Positions 27,258 through 36,109 of a stretch of DNA of 64,000 nt are shown piece by piece (position 1 is the stretch's first letter; every line of letters starts with the position of its first letter). Both the position numbers and the translations under genes were made by a program. The stretch comes from Ferruginibacter sp. (GTDB taxonomy: Bacteria; Bacteroidota; Bacteroidia; Chitinophagales; Chitinophagaceae): the NCBI GenBank assembly GCA_014379905.1, contig JACMKX010000144.1:87049-151048 (forward strand), read 5' to 3'. The notes below the pieces were generated by a model, which worked only from the letters and a program-made list of their open reading frames with translations, was not told the origin of the DNA and ran no database searches.

Positions 27258-27767
27258 CTACGACACATTCTTTTCCTGCAGCTTTGTAATAATATTCTTC
27301 AGCTGGTGAATATGGCGTTGTGTGTGGATCATATAGAAAGAGATCCATTCCAGGCGGGTAAACCTACCCATACCGGGCACTTCAAAATCCACGCACTCCT
27401 GCTGCAGGTCAAGGGTATTAGTGGCATCAGTAAGCTCGTCAAATTTTTCAGACAGGGATTGTTGTAAAACATTTTTATCATGTGCCTGCTCCCTTGGCTC
27501 AATAAATTCCGGAGATTTTAATTTTGTATTAAAGTCCAGGAATATTTTTTTTACCTGCGCTACTTTTTCATCGGCAGGCCGGTCGGTTGGCTGAACATTG
27601 CCTTTAAGCAAGCCGGGGTTTACTGCTTTATCTATATGCTCCAGCAATTGACCTGCGGTCCAGCTATCTTCAAATGGAACGGTATCAACCTGCTTTTCAT
27701 CAATAGTTTTGATCAGATCAGTTAATTCCCGTTTTGTTGATTGTAATCCTTCTGCCAGTGCCTGCAT
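27258..27767 (-). CDS. DinB-like four-helix bundle protein
   Basis: This 169-residue protein has the DinB pattern: helix 1 (MQALAEGLQSTKRELTDLI), helix 2 with D-S-W-T-A-G-Q-L-L-E-H, and a histidine-rich terminal helix (FYMIHTQRHIHQLKNII) that supplies metal ligands. DinB proteins are putative metal-dependent thiol-transferases or hydrolases. It has its own promoter and no operon partner. Confidence 0.85.
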   Translation of the reverse strand: MQALAEGLQSTKRELTDLIKTIDEKQVDTVPFEDSWTAGQLLEHIDKAVNPGLLKGNVQPTDRPADEKVAQVKKIFLDFNTKLKSPEFIEPREQAHDKNVLQQSLSEKFDELTDATNTLDLQQECVDFEVPGMGRFTRLEWISFYMIHTQRHIHQLKNIITKLQEKNVS

Positions 27768-27783
27768 GGGTAAATTTTAAATA

Positions 27784-27814
27784 CAAATATAGGAATGCTT
27801 TTCTGGCAGCGCAA
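27784..27814 (-). promoter_or_regulatory. Promoter of the DinB gene
   Basis: On the minus strand TTG (27814-27812), a 20-base spacer and TATATTTG (27791-27784) match the Bacteroidota TTG-N17/23-TAnnTTTG promoter. The ATG lies 17 bases downstream of the -7 box. Confidence 0.6.
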
Positions 27815-27925
27815 TGTTTAATGCGACAAATTGAAGGCCGCTTGCGACAGGACATTCATCCAGCTTCATTTTAATATTCCCTTATATTAAATTATATTTC
27901 AGATCAATTTACCAAAACGCATCTC

Positions 27926-29092
27926 ATGAAGCAAAGAATATCATCTATCGATATTGTAAGGGGTTTGGTCATGATCATTATGGCATTGGATCATACAAGA
28001 GACCTGCTGCATGTTTCTTCTTTAACAGCAAGTCCAACCAACCTTGCAACTACCACCCCTGCTTTGTTTTTTACCCGTTGGGTTACGCATTTGTGTGCAC
28101 CAACTTTTGTATTTCTATCCGGTGTATCTGTTTACCTGTTTATGAAACGTGCTACTTCAATTAAGGAAATGCAATCTTTTCTCCGGAAGAGAGGTTTGTG
28201 GCTCATTGTGGCAGAGCTCATCTTTATAAATTTTGCCATTTGGTTTGATATACAATTCAGGTTGGTAATATTAATGGTCATTTCGGCCATTGGTATCGGG
28301 ATGATCATTTTATCTTTTTTATTGAAAGCATCGCCCCGGCAAACAGGTATTGTTGCTATTGCTGTTATTTTTCTGCACAACCTGTTGGAGTTTGTTTCCC
28401 TACCTGCCAACCCAATAGCGGCCGTGTTTTCTAATCTCCTCTTTATACCCGGCTTCATTGTAAATTCACCCCATTTCCAGGTGCTGGTATCTTATCCTTT
28501 TATTCCCTGGGTGGCAGTTATGTTGCTTGGGTTTTCTATGGGTAAAATTTTTGAAATGAATGTTGCGCAACGAAATAAAAAATTACTCAATATCGGATTA
28601 TTGAGCATTGTACTTTTTAGTCTTCTGCGTTTTACAAATGTACATGGAGATCCCACGCCATGGCAAACTCAGTCCACGGGGTTGTACAGCTTCCTTTCTT
28701 TTTTGAATGTGACCAAGTCTCCGCCCTCCCTGCAATTCATTTTATTATTTTTGGGTCTTACTTTACTTTGCCTGCGTCTGGCCGACAGTGTTCCGGGCAA
28801 AATAAAAGAAATATTGTTAGTATATGGAAAGGTGCCGCTGTTCTATTACCTGGTTCACTTTTATGTCATCCGCCTGGCAACATTTATAATGGTATATGCC
28901 CAGGGCTTTACATGGAAAGATCTGTCATTTGCCCCTTTCCAGTACGGCAGGCCTGCAACAGGCTCTGGCATTGAGTTGCCGGGAGTATTCGTGGCGTGGG
29001 TTTTTATTGTTGTACTGATGTACCCATTATGTAAGTGGTACGGCAATTACAAAGCCCGCCACCCGGAAAAACAATGGTTAAGATATCTATAA
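27926..29092 (+). CDS. DUF1624/heparan acetyltransferase-like membrane protein
   Basis: This 388-residue protein has about ten membrane helices. It begins ISSIDIVRGLVMIIMALDHTRDLLH, the signature of the HGSNAT_cat/DUF1624 family of membrane acyltransferase-like proteins; the D-x-x-R-G and D-H-T-R-D motifs match. It probably modifies an extracytoplasmic sugar or lipid, but this is inferred from relatives. The gene is monocistronic. Confidence 0.87.
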   Translation: MKQRISSIDIVRGLVMIIMALDHTRDLLHVSSLTASPTNLATTTPALFFTRWVTHLCAPTFVFLSGVSVYLFMKRATSIKEMQSFLRKRGLWLIVAELIFINFAIWFDIQFRLVILMVISAIGIGMIILSFLLKASPRQTGIVAIAVIFLHNLLEFVSLPANPIAAVFSNLLFIPGFIVNSPHFQVLVSYPFIPWVAVMLLGFSMGKIFEMNVAQRNKKLLNIGLLSIVLFSLLRFTNVHGDPTPWQTQSTGLYSFLSFLNVTKSPPSLQFILLFLGLTLLCLRLADSVPGKIKEILLVYGKVPLFYYLVHFYVIRLATFIMVYAQGFTWKDLSFAPFQYGRPATGSGIELPGVFVAWVFIVVLMYPLCKWYGNYKARHPEKQWLRYL

Positions 29093-29147
29093 AATAAAAT
29101 GGCAGCCACAACCGGCAGTCATTTTACCAGTGGTTGTTTATCTCCAG

Positions 29148-29934
29148 CTAATAACATAAGAATTTTTTATTTTCTGAAGAGAAACAGGTTTTAATAAGAT
29201 TGAACAACATAGGGTCATAGGTTTTTAATTCTGCCCTGTTGTTAACCTGGTTGTGTACACCATTGGTGGGGATGGCTTCAATATTACAGTTAAACCAACA
29301 TTGCACTCCTTCTGCCCAATACTCCCGTATATCAGAACGTGCATAGGTATTGGCCCATAAATTATTTTTTAAGCTATTGTTGCAGGCGGCCTGTAATTGT
29401 GAATCAAAAACCGTATTGGTAAACCGGATGCCTAGTTCATGAATAGCATGCGCAAATTCATGGCACAGCAATTCTTCTCCTTTATAACGGTCAATGCTTT
29501 GAATACACAATAAATTTTCCTAGCAGTTGGTAGTTAAAGGGCGGGCGAGTGTAGCGCCGTATGCCCGTGCCCTGTTGTCCCGGTCAGTTCCCGGAAAAGC
29601 AGTATACAAGTCACTGTATCGGGCATTTGTGTGGACCGCTCATTTTTACCGATAATACCTACCCTAATATAATTTTCTATCATTTTTGCCCTGGCTGCCG
29701 GAATTGTTTTTACCATTTCCTCCACTATGGCTTTTGCATTCAGTAATGCCTGGTCGGCAACATTTTCAGCACTGATAATGGGAATACCTCCCGCATCTGA
29801 ATATTTTTATAAAAGCCATCAAGACCAAGTGAGGCTGGTGGAGCCGTTATTTCGTTGCTGGCAGGTTTGGCGTTTGATTTGCTGCAGGAGAATAACGTTA
29901 TTGTTAGCAACGCGGAGAAAAGAAACTGTTTCAT
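29148..29934 (-). pseudogene. Inactivated lipoprotein with metallopeptidase-like HEFAH motif
   Basis: Three frames read together give one protein. Frame 1 (from 29934) is a lipoprotein signal with lipobox F-S-C, then APPASLGLDGFYK. A one-base loss in the T5 run at about 29804-29808 shifts to a second frame (DAGGIPIISAENVADQALLN). A second shift near 29618 moves to a third (DLYTAFPGTDRDNRARAYGA), and a TAG lies at 29520-29522 within it. After the stop the frame continues through HEFAHAIHELG and EYWAEGVQCWF, an HExxH zinc motif and a downstream acidic motif. The intact ancestor was probably a roughly 260-residue secreted metallopeptidase-like protein. Sequencing error is a possible alternative for one shift, but two shifts plus a stop make decay likelier. 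Confidence 0.75.
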
Positions 29935-30062
29935 GATGATTAATTTTATGGTGGTAAAATTGCACATCTCTGCACACAATTCAAATACTCAATCTTATGT
30001 AGGCTGTTGTAGTTTGAAAAGTAAAAGAACCTACAACTACTCCGGCTTTTCTCTTATATCTT

Positions 30063-30281
30063 TTAATCAAGCAATTCTGCCCGAAAGCCTATTTTTTCCA
30101 AATGTACTTTCACATCCTCGGTATTTAGCATTTCCACCGATTCTATTCGCAGAATATTATCACAGTCGTGCAGGTCAAAATTGATCTTGCATTGTGGCAG
30201 TATTTCCAATAAACTTTCAACCACATCATTGGCTATGGATGCCTGGGTAATATTGGTTTTAAATACTTCGATGGTTTTCAT
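30063..30281 (-). CDS. Small HMA-like protein
   Basis: This 72-residue protein starts at the ATG preceded by AGGAG, giving MKTIEVFKTNITQASIAND. It has the beta-alpha-beta-beta-alpha-beta pattern and size of heavy-metal-associated domains but lacks the C-x-x-C metal motif (Cys is only at CKINFDLHDC). It follows the DinB-like gene 18 bases downstream and may form an operon with it and the SDR-like gene. The function is unknown. Confidence 0.6.
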   Translation of the reverse strand: MKTIEVFKTNITQASIANDVVESLLEILPQCKINFDLHDCDNILRIESVEMLNTEDVKVHLEKIGFRAELLD

Positions 30282-30298
30282 TATTTCTCCTGTTGTTC

Positions 30299-30820
30299 TC
30301 AATATTCAACATTGCTATTTATATCGTAACTCGTTCCTAAATTAGCTACGGCCCTGCGTAATAATCCAAGTTGGCCCAGCAGGTAGCTGGTTCTGTCGAT
30401 GCCCATCCCAACCATGTTTAATTTATTTTCCTCCATAAAATCCACCTTCATACCAAAATCTTCTCCTTCGTTTAATACTTCATCGGTAACAGAAAGTAAT
30501 TTGTCGTACAATTTTTTAGAGATGTTGTGCCAGCTTCTTTTAAACTCTTCCACTGTTGGGTATATTGCATTGGCATCATAAGCTTTGCCTTCTTTAAATA
30601 ATGTATCGTTAGGATCTTTTTCTTCAATACCCAATACATTGGCCAGCCAGTAGCGGCAGTTTACCAGGTTTCCCAACGTCCAGATGATGTTGTTGGTTCT
30701 GCCTTCAATTCTCTTGGTAGCATCGGCATCATTAATGTCTTTGGTCATATTGTCAAACATTTGCGTGTGCCACCTGTAGGCTGGTATAACGATTTTCAGA
30801 GCGGGAGATGTTGCTTTCAT
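30299..30820 (-). CDS. DinB-like four-helix bundle protein (second copy)
   Basis: This 173-residue protein has the DinB fold pattern (RWHTQMFDNMTKDINDAD, RTNNIIWTLGNLVNCRYWLA, and a C-terminal ...GQLGLLRRAVA) but fewer metal-binding histidines than the copy at 27.3 kb. It lies 10 bases from the SDR-like gene on the same strand and precedes the HMA-like gene, so the three form one unit. Confidence 0.78.
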   Translation of the reverse strand: MKATSPALKIVIPAYRWHTQMFDNMTKDINDADATKRIEGRTNNIIWTLGNLVNCRYWLANVLGIEEKDPNDTLFKEGKAYDANAIYPTVEEFKRSWHNISKKLYDKLLSVTDEVLNEGEDFGMKVDFMEENKLNMVGMGIDRTSYLLGQLGLLRRAVANLGTSYDINSNVEY

Positions 30821-30830
30821 ATATTATTTT

Positions 30831-31634
30831 TTATCTTTTTAAAAATGCTATTGGAGTTACTTTATAATTTAATGCCTGGGTGGTGCCGGCGGTAACATCA
30901 ATGGTACAACCGGTAATTTTTGAAGCCATATCAGACACCAGGAAAACGGCTGTTTGAGCAATCTCTTCCATTAATGGCAATTGTTTTAGCATGGTATCGT
31001 TCGTCATCTTTTCCAACAAACCCTTCATTATTTCCGGGTTTTCTTTTAAAGCTGCCTGAAATACTTCAGAATCGGGGGAGCCTGCAGAACGGATATTTAC
31101 AACCCTTACTCCCCAGGGGCCTATTTCACTGGCTAAGTCTTTTACCAAACTTTCCAGTGCACTACAGGCCGGGCCAAAGCCGCCCACGTTTGCATAGCCA
31201 ATGCCCCCCGGTGTGGCAGTTAAAGTAAGTATAACACCATTTCCTTTTTCCATCATTACTTTGGCTGCTGCCGTGGCGGTGATAAAATTTGTTGTCAGAC
31301 CATTTCCAATAGGACTCATAAAATCATCAACAGAAAGTTCTGTTAGCAGGGAACCTTGCACATCTTTCCAGCCGATGGCATTAAATGAAATATCTATGCT
31401 GCTATTGATTGATTGCAGGTGTGCTTCCACCTGGTCTTTGTGGAGTGCGTCTACTTGTGCGGCATATGCTTTGCCCCCGGCATCATTGATTTGGGTGGCC
31501 AGTTTCTCAATCTTATTTACATTAACACCGGTAATATAAACAGCAGCGCCTGCCCGGGCAAAGGCTTTGGCAATAGCTGAGCCCAAAGAACCACCAGCGC
31601 CATATATAACAGCATTTTTATTTTTTAGGATCAT
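30831..31634 (-). CDS. SDR-fold protein lacking catalytic Tyr and Lys
   Basis: This 267-residue protein has a dinucleotide-binding loop Y-G-A-G-G-S-L-G-S-A and the fold pattern of short-chain dehydrogenases (NAIGW, GPWGVRVVNI, ITGCTIDVTAG). At the active site the family motif YxxxK aligns to F153-G-P-A-C157, so both the catalytic tyrosine and lysine are replaced. It may bind NAD(P) without the usual reductase chemistry, or use other residues. It heads the group with the DinB-like and HMA-like genes. Confidence 0.8.
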   Translation of the reverse strand: MILKNKNAVIYGAGGSLGSAIAKAFARAGAAVYITGVNVNKIEKLATQINDAGGKAYAAQVDALHKDQVEAHLQSINSSIDISFNAIGWKDVQGSLLTELSVDDFMSPIGNGLTTNFITATAAAKVMMEKGNGVILTLTATPGGIGYANVGGFGPACSALESLVKDLASEIGPWGVRVVNIRSAGSPDSEVFQAALKENPEIMKGLLEKMTNDTMLKQLPLMEEIAQTAVFLVSDMASKITGCTIDVTAGTTQALNYKVTPIAFLKR

Positions 31635-31744
31635 ACAATTATTAATAAATGATAATTATCAAATTTACTGCCTCCTCATTTGGTAAATTTTGCCCTATGG
31701 CAAAAAATAAGCGCCTTCATTATTTCTTTGCCGGTGTGGAAAGC

Positions 31745-32323
31745 CTACCGTTCCGAAACGGTTTTCCTTATCCTGCTTAGAGATGAATTGGTAATACCCA
31801 GGTAAGTGGCTATGTGCATAAGTGGTGCCTGTTTTAAAATCTGTGGCTTTTGGCTAATAAGATTCATATACCTGTCCATGGCAGAATGGGTGAAAATAGT
31901 TACAGAGCGTTGTTTAAAATGAAAGAGTTGATTAGCCATCCATGCACGACCCCATTCATTGAACCCGGGAAGGGTATGATACAATTGTTGAAAGCTGCCA
32001 AAGTCAATTTTCCAGCAAACACAATCTGTAACAGCCTGTATCACTTCCTGGCTGGGCGTTCGCTGAAACAGGGATGACACTTCTATAACAATTTCATCGT
32101 CGGAAAAAAAGTTAGTCGTAATATCATTGCCATCGTAGTCGTATACATAGGAGCGGATCAATCCTGTTTCAATAATGGCATATTCATTGGCTACCTGGCC
32201 TTGCTTTAAAAGGATGTCTCCCTTTTTATAAATTATTTTTTGATGAAATGATGCCAGTTGCTGCAGGTCTGTCATTGAAAGTAGTGGATGTGTATATATT
32301 TTTTGTATAAAAGATGGTTCCAT
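31745..32323 (-). CDS. Crp/Fnr family transcriptional regulator
   Basis: This 192-residue protein has an N-terminal cyclic-nucleotide-binding-like barrel (KKGDILLKQGQVANEYAIIETGLIRSYVYD) and a C-terminal helix-turn-helix (MHIATYLGITNSSLSRIRK). No Fnr-type cysteine cluster is visible, so it is a Crp-like protein of the Bacteroidota kind that need not bind cAMP. It starts 5 bases after the DoxX gene and may regulate it or the SDR gene downstream. Confidence 0.87.
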   Translation of the reverse strand: MEPSFIQKIYTHPLLSMTDLQQLASFHQKIIYKKGDILLKQGQVANEYAIIETGLIRSYVYDYDGNDITTNFFSDDEIVIEVSSLFQRTPSQEVIQAVTDCVCWKIDFGSFQQLYHTLPGFNEWGRAWMANQLFHFKQRSVTIFTHSAMDRYMNLISQKPQILKQAPLMHIATYLGITNSSLSRIRKTVSER

Positions 32324-32328
32324 ATTGA

Positions 32329-32712
32329 TCAGGTTGAAAATTTACCCGGGTACATTAAAGTTAGCAAAGCAAAAACGAGCAGGAAATTAAATTCAGCACC
32401 ATTTCTGCCGCCACCTACTACAAACCAACCTTCTTTTCCATGAATCATTAATATTCCGGCAATTAAAATGACGAGGGTAATAATTGCAGCCGGCTTAATA
32501 AATTTATTGGCCAGCAGGCAAATGGCTGCCGCAATATGCGATAATTTAGTAGCCCATGCCGGGGGCAAACCGAGTGCGTCAAATCCCTCTGCCCGCAGGT
32601 ACTCGTTGCCAAACCCGTTTACCGGCCCGGATGTGATAGAGGGAATAGCATGCATCGGCAATATAATGGCAGCCGCTAAACGCAATAAAAAAAGATGGTT
32701 GAAGATGGACAT
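32329..32712 (-). CDS. DoxX-like membrane protein
   Basis: This 127-residue protein has four membrane helices (IFNHLFLLRLAAAIILPM, IAAAICLLANKF, IITLVILIAGILMI, FNLLLVFALLTLMYPG), as in DoxX/DoxD-like proteins, some of which are quinone-linked. It precedes the Crp-type regulator on the same strand by 5 bases. The substrate is unknown. Confidence 0.75.
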   Translation of the reverse strand: MSIFNHLFLLRLAAAIILPMHAIPSITSGPVNGFGNEYLRAEGFDALGLPPAWATKLSHIAAAICLLANKFIKPAAIITLVILIAGILMIHGKEGWFVVGGGRNGAEFNFLLVFALLTLMYPGKFST

Positions 32713-32795
32713 GGCAACCGGCTTTGTTGTTAAATATGAAAACCCCTATAAAGAATGATATGTAAAGATAAACGCTGCTTTAGTAAATTTATATT

Positions 32796-33311
32796 ATGAA
32801 AAAAATAGTGCTCTTGTGTTTATTGGCATTCGCTACAGGTTTATGTTACGCACAGTTTCCGCAAAATTTTATAGGTGAATGGAAAGGAAAACTGCAATGG
32901 ATTGTTACCGGTAAACCGTTGCAGGAATTTGCTATGCGGCTTAGAATAGCAGCATCTGATAGCTTAAACCGGTATATATGGCATATTAGTTATGGAGACA
33001 GCAATAAAGATACCAGGCCATATATGCTGAGCCTTGTAGATAGAGAGAAAAATCATTGGGTTATTGAAGAAGGAAATGGAATTAATCTTGACAATTATGT
33101 GGCCGGTAATTGCCTGCAGGGTTCTTTCACAGTAATGAACAATACCATCGTAAATAATTATTGCATAGAAGATGGAAAGATGCGGGTGGAGTTTTTTACT
33201 ATAAAACTGGCGGATAAAAAAACCAGCGGAAACGGCACAAAAGATTCCCCACTGGTAGATAATTATAGAATGGCCGGTTATCAGCATGGGTTGTTGGAAA
33301 AAGTAAGGTAA
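32796..33311 (+). CDS. Secreted protein of unknown function
   Basis: This 171-residue protein has a signal peptide (MKKIVLLCLLAFATGLCYAQ) and a probable beta-sandwich or lipocalin-like mature part (IGEWKGKLQWIVTGK, then MRVEFFTIKLADKKTSG). The F-I-G-E-W-K-G start and strand pattern suggest a small-ligand binding fold, but no family is certain. The gene stands alone. Confidence 0.6.
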   Translation: MKKIVLLCLLAFATGLCYAQFPQNFIGEWKGKLQWIVTGKPLQEFAMRLRIAASDSLNRYIWHISYGDSNKDTRPYMLSLVDREKNHWVIEEGNGINLDNYVAGNCLQGSFTVMNNTIVNNYCIEDGKMRVEFFTIKLADKKTSGNGTKDSPLVDNYRMAGYQHGLLEKVR

Positions 33312-33414
33312 TTTCGCTGCCATACAAAGGATAGAATAGCTTCTGTTGATTCGCCAGGCGGCGAATGCCAATTAAAATGCGCTATACAGTTAGCTGGTTT
33401 CAAAAAAATAAAAT

Positions 33415-34791
33415 ATGTCGCAATCATCTGAAACATTTTTAGCCAAGAGCACCGTAAAAGCTGCTGACCTGCAACACAGGCGTACCATCAACTTCAATAT
33501 GGGCCGCTATCATGCCGTGGTGCCTAAAGGCAAAGAACAGTTTAGTAATGTACACCTGGCACGTGAGCGGGCAAAAAACATTAAATGGCGTGCTATAGAA
33601 ACACTTGATCAGCAGCTGGAAACTTTTGAACTAAACCTGGGTAAAAAAGGCGGCAAAGTAATTTGGGCAGAAACAGCTGCACAGGCCATTGAAGAAATTG
33701 TAAAGATCTGCAGAGAAAAAAACTGCAAAACCCTCGTGAAGAGCAAGAGCATGGCTACAGAGGAAATACACCTGAACAAAGCCATGGAAGAAAATGGTAT
33801 TGAAAGCATTGAAACCGACCTGGGGGAATATATACAACAATTAGATGGCGAAGCACCTTATCATATTGTAACACCTGCCATGCATAAGAGCAAGGAAGAT
33901 GTAGCTAAATTGTTTGCAGACAAACTGGGAACTGATCCCAAACTAACGCCGGAAGAATTAACCCTGGTGGCAAGAAATATTTTAAGAGAAAAATATGTAC
34001 AGGCTGAAGTAGGTGTTACAGGTGCCAACTTTATCATCAGCGATGTTGGTGGCGTGGCGGTAACAGAAAATGAGGGCAATGCACGCCTTTCCTGTGCTTT
34101 TCCTAAAACACATATAGTAGTGGTGGGAATTGAAAAGGTAATTCCATCGATTACTGACCTCGCTTTGTTTTGGCCCTTGCTCAGCACTTTTGGTACGGGG
34201 CAAAAAATAACTTCTTACAACAGCATTATTACAGGGCCGAGGCAGCCGGGCGAATCGGACGGCCCCGATGAAATGTATGTGATACTTATGGACAATGGTC
34301 GTACTAATATTTTAGACAACCCGGTACAAAGAGAAAGCCTGTATTGTATTCGCTGTGGCGCCTGCCTAAATGCATGCCCTATTTATAAAAATATAGGCGG
34401 CCATGCTTATGGCACCACTTATAGCGGACCCATTGGTAGTGTAATTTCACCACACCTGGAGGGTATGAATGAATACAAGCATTTAAGTTTTGCTTCGTCA
34501 CTGTGTGGCAATTGTACCGAAGTATGTGCTGTAAAAATCAATCTTCACGAATTGTTGCTGGAGAATAGGAAAGAATCTGTAGAAGAAGGTCATACCAGTT
34601 TTGCTGAGCGGGCTGCCTGGAAAATGTGGCGGCTTGCCAGCCTTAACCGCCGCATGATGAATATGGGCAATGGCGGTTTGAAAAATAAAGTAGTAAATGG
34701 TTTGTTTAAAGACTGGAAGAAGAATAGGGCTGATTTAAATTTTAGCCAGCAAACTTTTAATGAAATGTGGAGAGGCCGTTTAAAAAAATGA
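33415..34791 (+). CDS. lutB: Lactate utilization iron-sulfur protein LutB
   Basis: This 458-residue protein of the LUD family transfers electrons in L-lactate oxidation. The N-terminal LUD domain (RAKNIKWRAIETLDQQLETFE, VGVTGANFIISDVGGVAVTENEGN) is followed by two 4Fe-4S clusters (CIRCGACLNACPIY and CGNCTEVCAVKINLHELL). The length fits LutB. LutC lies 17 kb away (52.1 kb) and LutA is not in the window, so the usual lutABC operon is split. It is followed by an unrelated gene 34 bases away. Confidence 0.93.
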   Translation: MSQSSETFLAKSTVKAADLQHRRTINFNMGRYHAVVPKGKEQFSNVHLARERAKNIKWRAIETLDQQLETFELNLGKKGGKVIWAETAAQAIEEIVKICREKNCKTLVKSKSMATEEIHLNKAMEENGIESIETDLGEYIQQLDGEAPYHIVTPAMHKSKEDVAKLFADKLGTDPKLTPEELTLVARNILREKYVQAEVGVTGANFIISDVGGVAVTENEGNARLSCAFPKTHIVVVGIEKVIPSITDLALFWPLLSTFGTGQKITSYNSIITGPRQPGESDGPDEMYVILMDNGRTNILDNPVQRESLYCIRCGACLNACPIYKNIGGHAYGTTYSGPIGSVISPHLEGMNEYKHLSFASSLCGNCTEVCAVKINLHELLLENRKESVEEGHTSFAERAAWKMWRLASLNRRMMNMGNGGLKNKVVNGLFKDWKKNRADLNFSQQTFNEMWRGRLKK

Positions 34792-34825
34792 TTTTCTTAT
34801 CAACAAGCGAAGACAAAAATCTACC

Positions 34826-36109
34826 ATGCTTATTTTTTCGAAAACTTCTACCTCAAGGCTTCAATACATTTGCAAATTTATTTTCGGAGAACAGCTCGGC
34901 ATATGCTTTGGATTAACCATAGATTCTGAAGAATTTAAAAAGCATGAAGGGCCAAAGATCAATTACAGCGATATTGAAATAGAAGGAGACGCTTTCCGCC
35001 TCAAAAATCACGACTTACTATTTGAGAAAAATATTAAATCCCAGGCAACTGATTGCTTTGAAACGAATGGATACAAAGCATTTTTTAAAACTATTGACAG
35101 CAATTTTGACTTTGATATATTAGCCGCATCTTTTTATTTAATGAGCCGATACGAAGAATACCTGCCGCACGAAAAAGATATGTATGGACGGTATGCTCAT
35201 GAAAACGCCATCGCTTATAAAGAAGATTTTTTAAGCAAGCCTGTCATTAATACATGGATCACTGATTTTGCAATTGCCCTGAAGCAAAAATTCCCTTCCC
35301 TGGCAATTAAAACACCCGTTTTCAAATTTACCCCCAGCTATGATATTGACATTGCCTGGAGTTATAAAAACAAAGGCCTGTTGCGCAATGTTGGCGGTTT
35401 TTTTAAAAGTCCTTCACTAAACAGGTTAAGGGTTTTAACGGGAATGAAAAAAGACCCATACGATTGCTATGACTTTTTAAATGAGCTGCATACCAAATGC
35501 AGGCTGGAGCCTGTCTATTTTTTTTTAGTGGCTACCAGCCGTAGTGAATACGATAAGAATATTTCTCCTTACGACCATTCAATGTGGCAGCTGATAAAAC
35601 AACATGCAAAAAAATACAGGATAGGTCTGCATCCCTCCTGGAAAAGCAGTGAAAAACACAGCTTACTGGCAAAAGAAAAAAAGATCCTGGAAACAGCGGG
35701 AAATGTTCCGGTTACCAGGTCGAGGCAACACTATATTAATTTAACAATACCCGAAACTTATGAACGCCTTATTGATACAGGTATTGCAGACGACTACAGC
35801 ATGGGTTATGGCAGCATCAACGGGTTCAGGGCATCTGTTGCGGCTACCTTTTCCTGGTACAATTTAAAAACTGAAAAGGCAACAGGTTTACGGGTGCACC
35901 CTTTTTGTTTTATGGATGCCAATAGTTTTTATGAGCAAAAACAAGATAGCAGCGATTCGTTCAATGAATTAATAAGGTATTATAGTGAATGTAAAGAAAT
36001 GAAAGCTGAGCTGATCACTATTTTTCACAATAACTTTTTAGGCACCGACCCTATTTTTGCAGGCTGGAGGGCACTATATGTCAACTTTATATCTCAGCTT
36101 CAGCAATAA
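34826..36109 (+). CDS. Polysaccharide deacetylase-like protein
   Basis: This 427-residue cytoplasmic-looking protein has an N-terminal region of about 90 residues of DUF7033 type and a C-terminal NodB-like part: FKFTPSYDIDIAW (the D-x-D metal site), LFFLVATSRSEYDKNISPYD, then YRIGLHPSWKS (H-x-x-S/T) and WRALYVNFI. Such proteins occur in Bacteroidota surface-polysaccharide loci. No sugar gene is next to it. Its last 23 bases overlap the convergent EamA gene. Confidence 0.8.
   Translation: MLIFSKTSTSRLQYICKFIFGEQLGICFGLTIDSEEFKKHEGPKINYSDIEIEGDAFRLKNHDLLFEKNIKSQATDCFETNGYKAFFKTIDSNFDFDILAASFYLMSRYEEYLPHEKDMYGRYAHENAIAYKEDFLSKPVINTWITDFAIALKQKFPSLAIKTPVFKFTPSYDIDIAWSYKNKGLLRNVGGFFKSPSLNRLRVLTGMKKDPYDCYDFLNELHTKCRLEPVYFFLVATSRSEYDKNISPYDHSMWQLIKQHAKKYRIGLHPSWKSSEKHSLLAKEKKILETAGNVPVTRSRQHYINLTIPETYERLIDTGIADDYSMGYGSINGFRASVAATFSWYNLKTEKATGLRVHPFCFMDANSFYEQKQDSSDSFNELIRYYSECKEMKAELITIFHNNFLGTDPIFAGWRALYVNFISQLQQ

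Noticed and set aside
29561-29936. Plus-strand frames over the pseudogene
   Set aside because: The minus-strand reading gives a coherent lipoprotein with an HEFAH motif across all three frames; the plus-strand frames do not.
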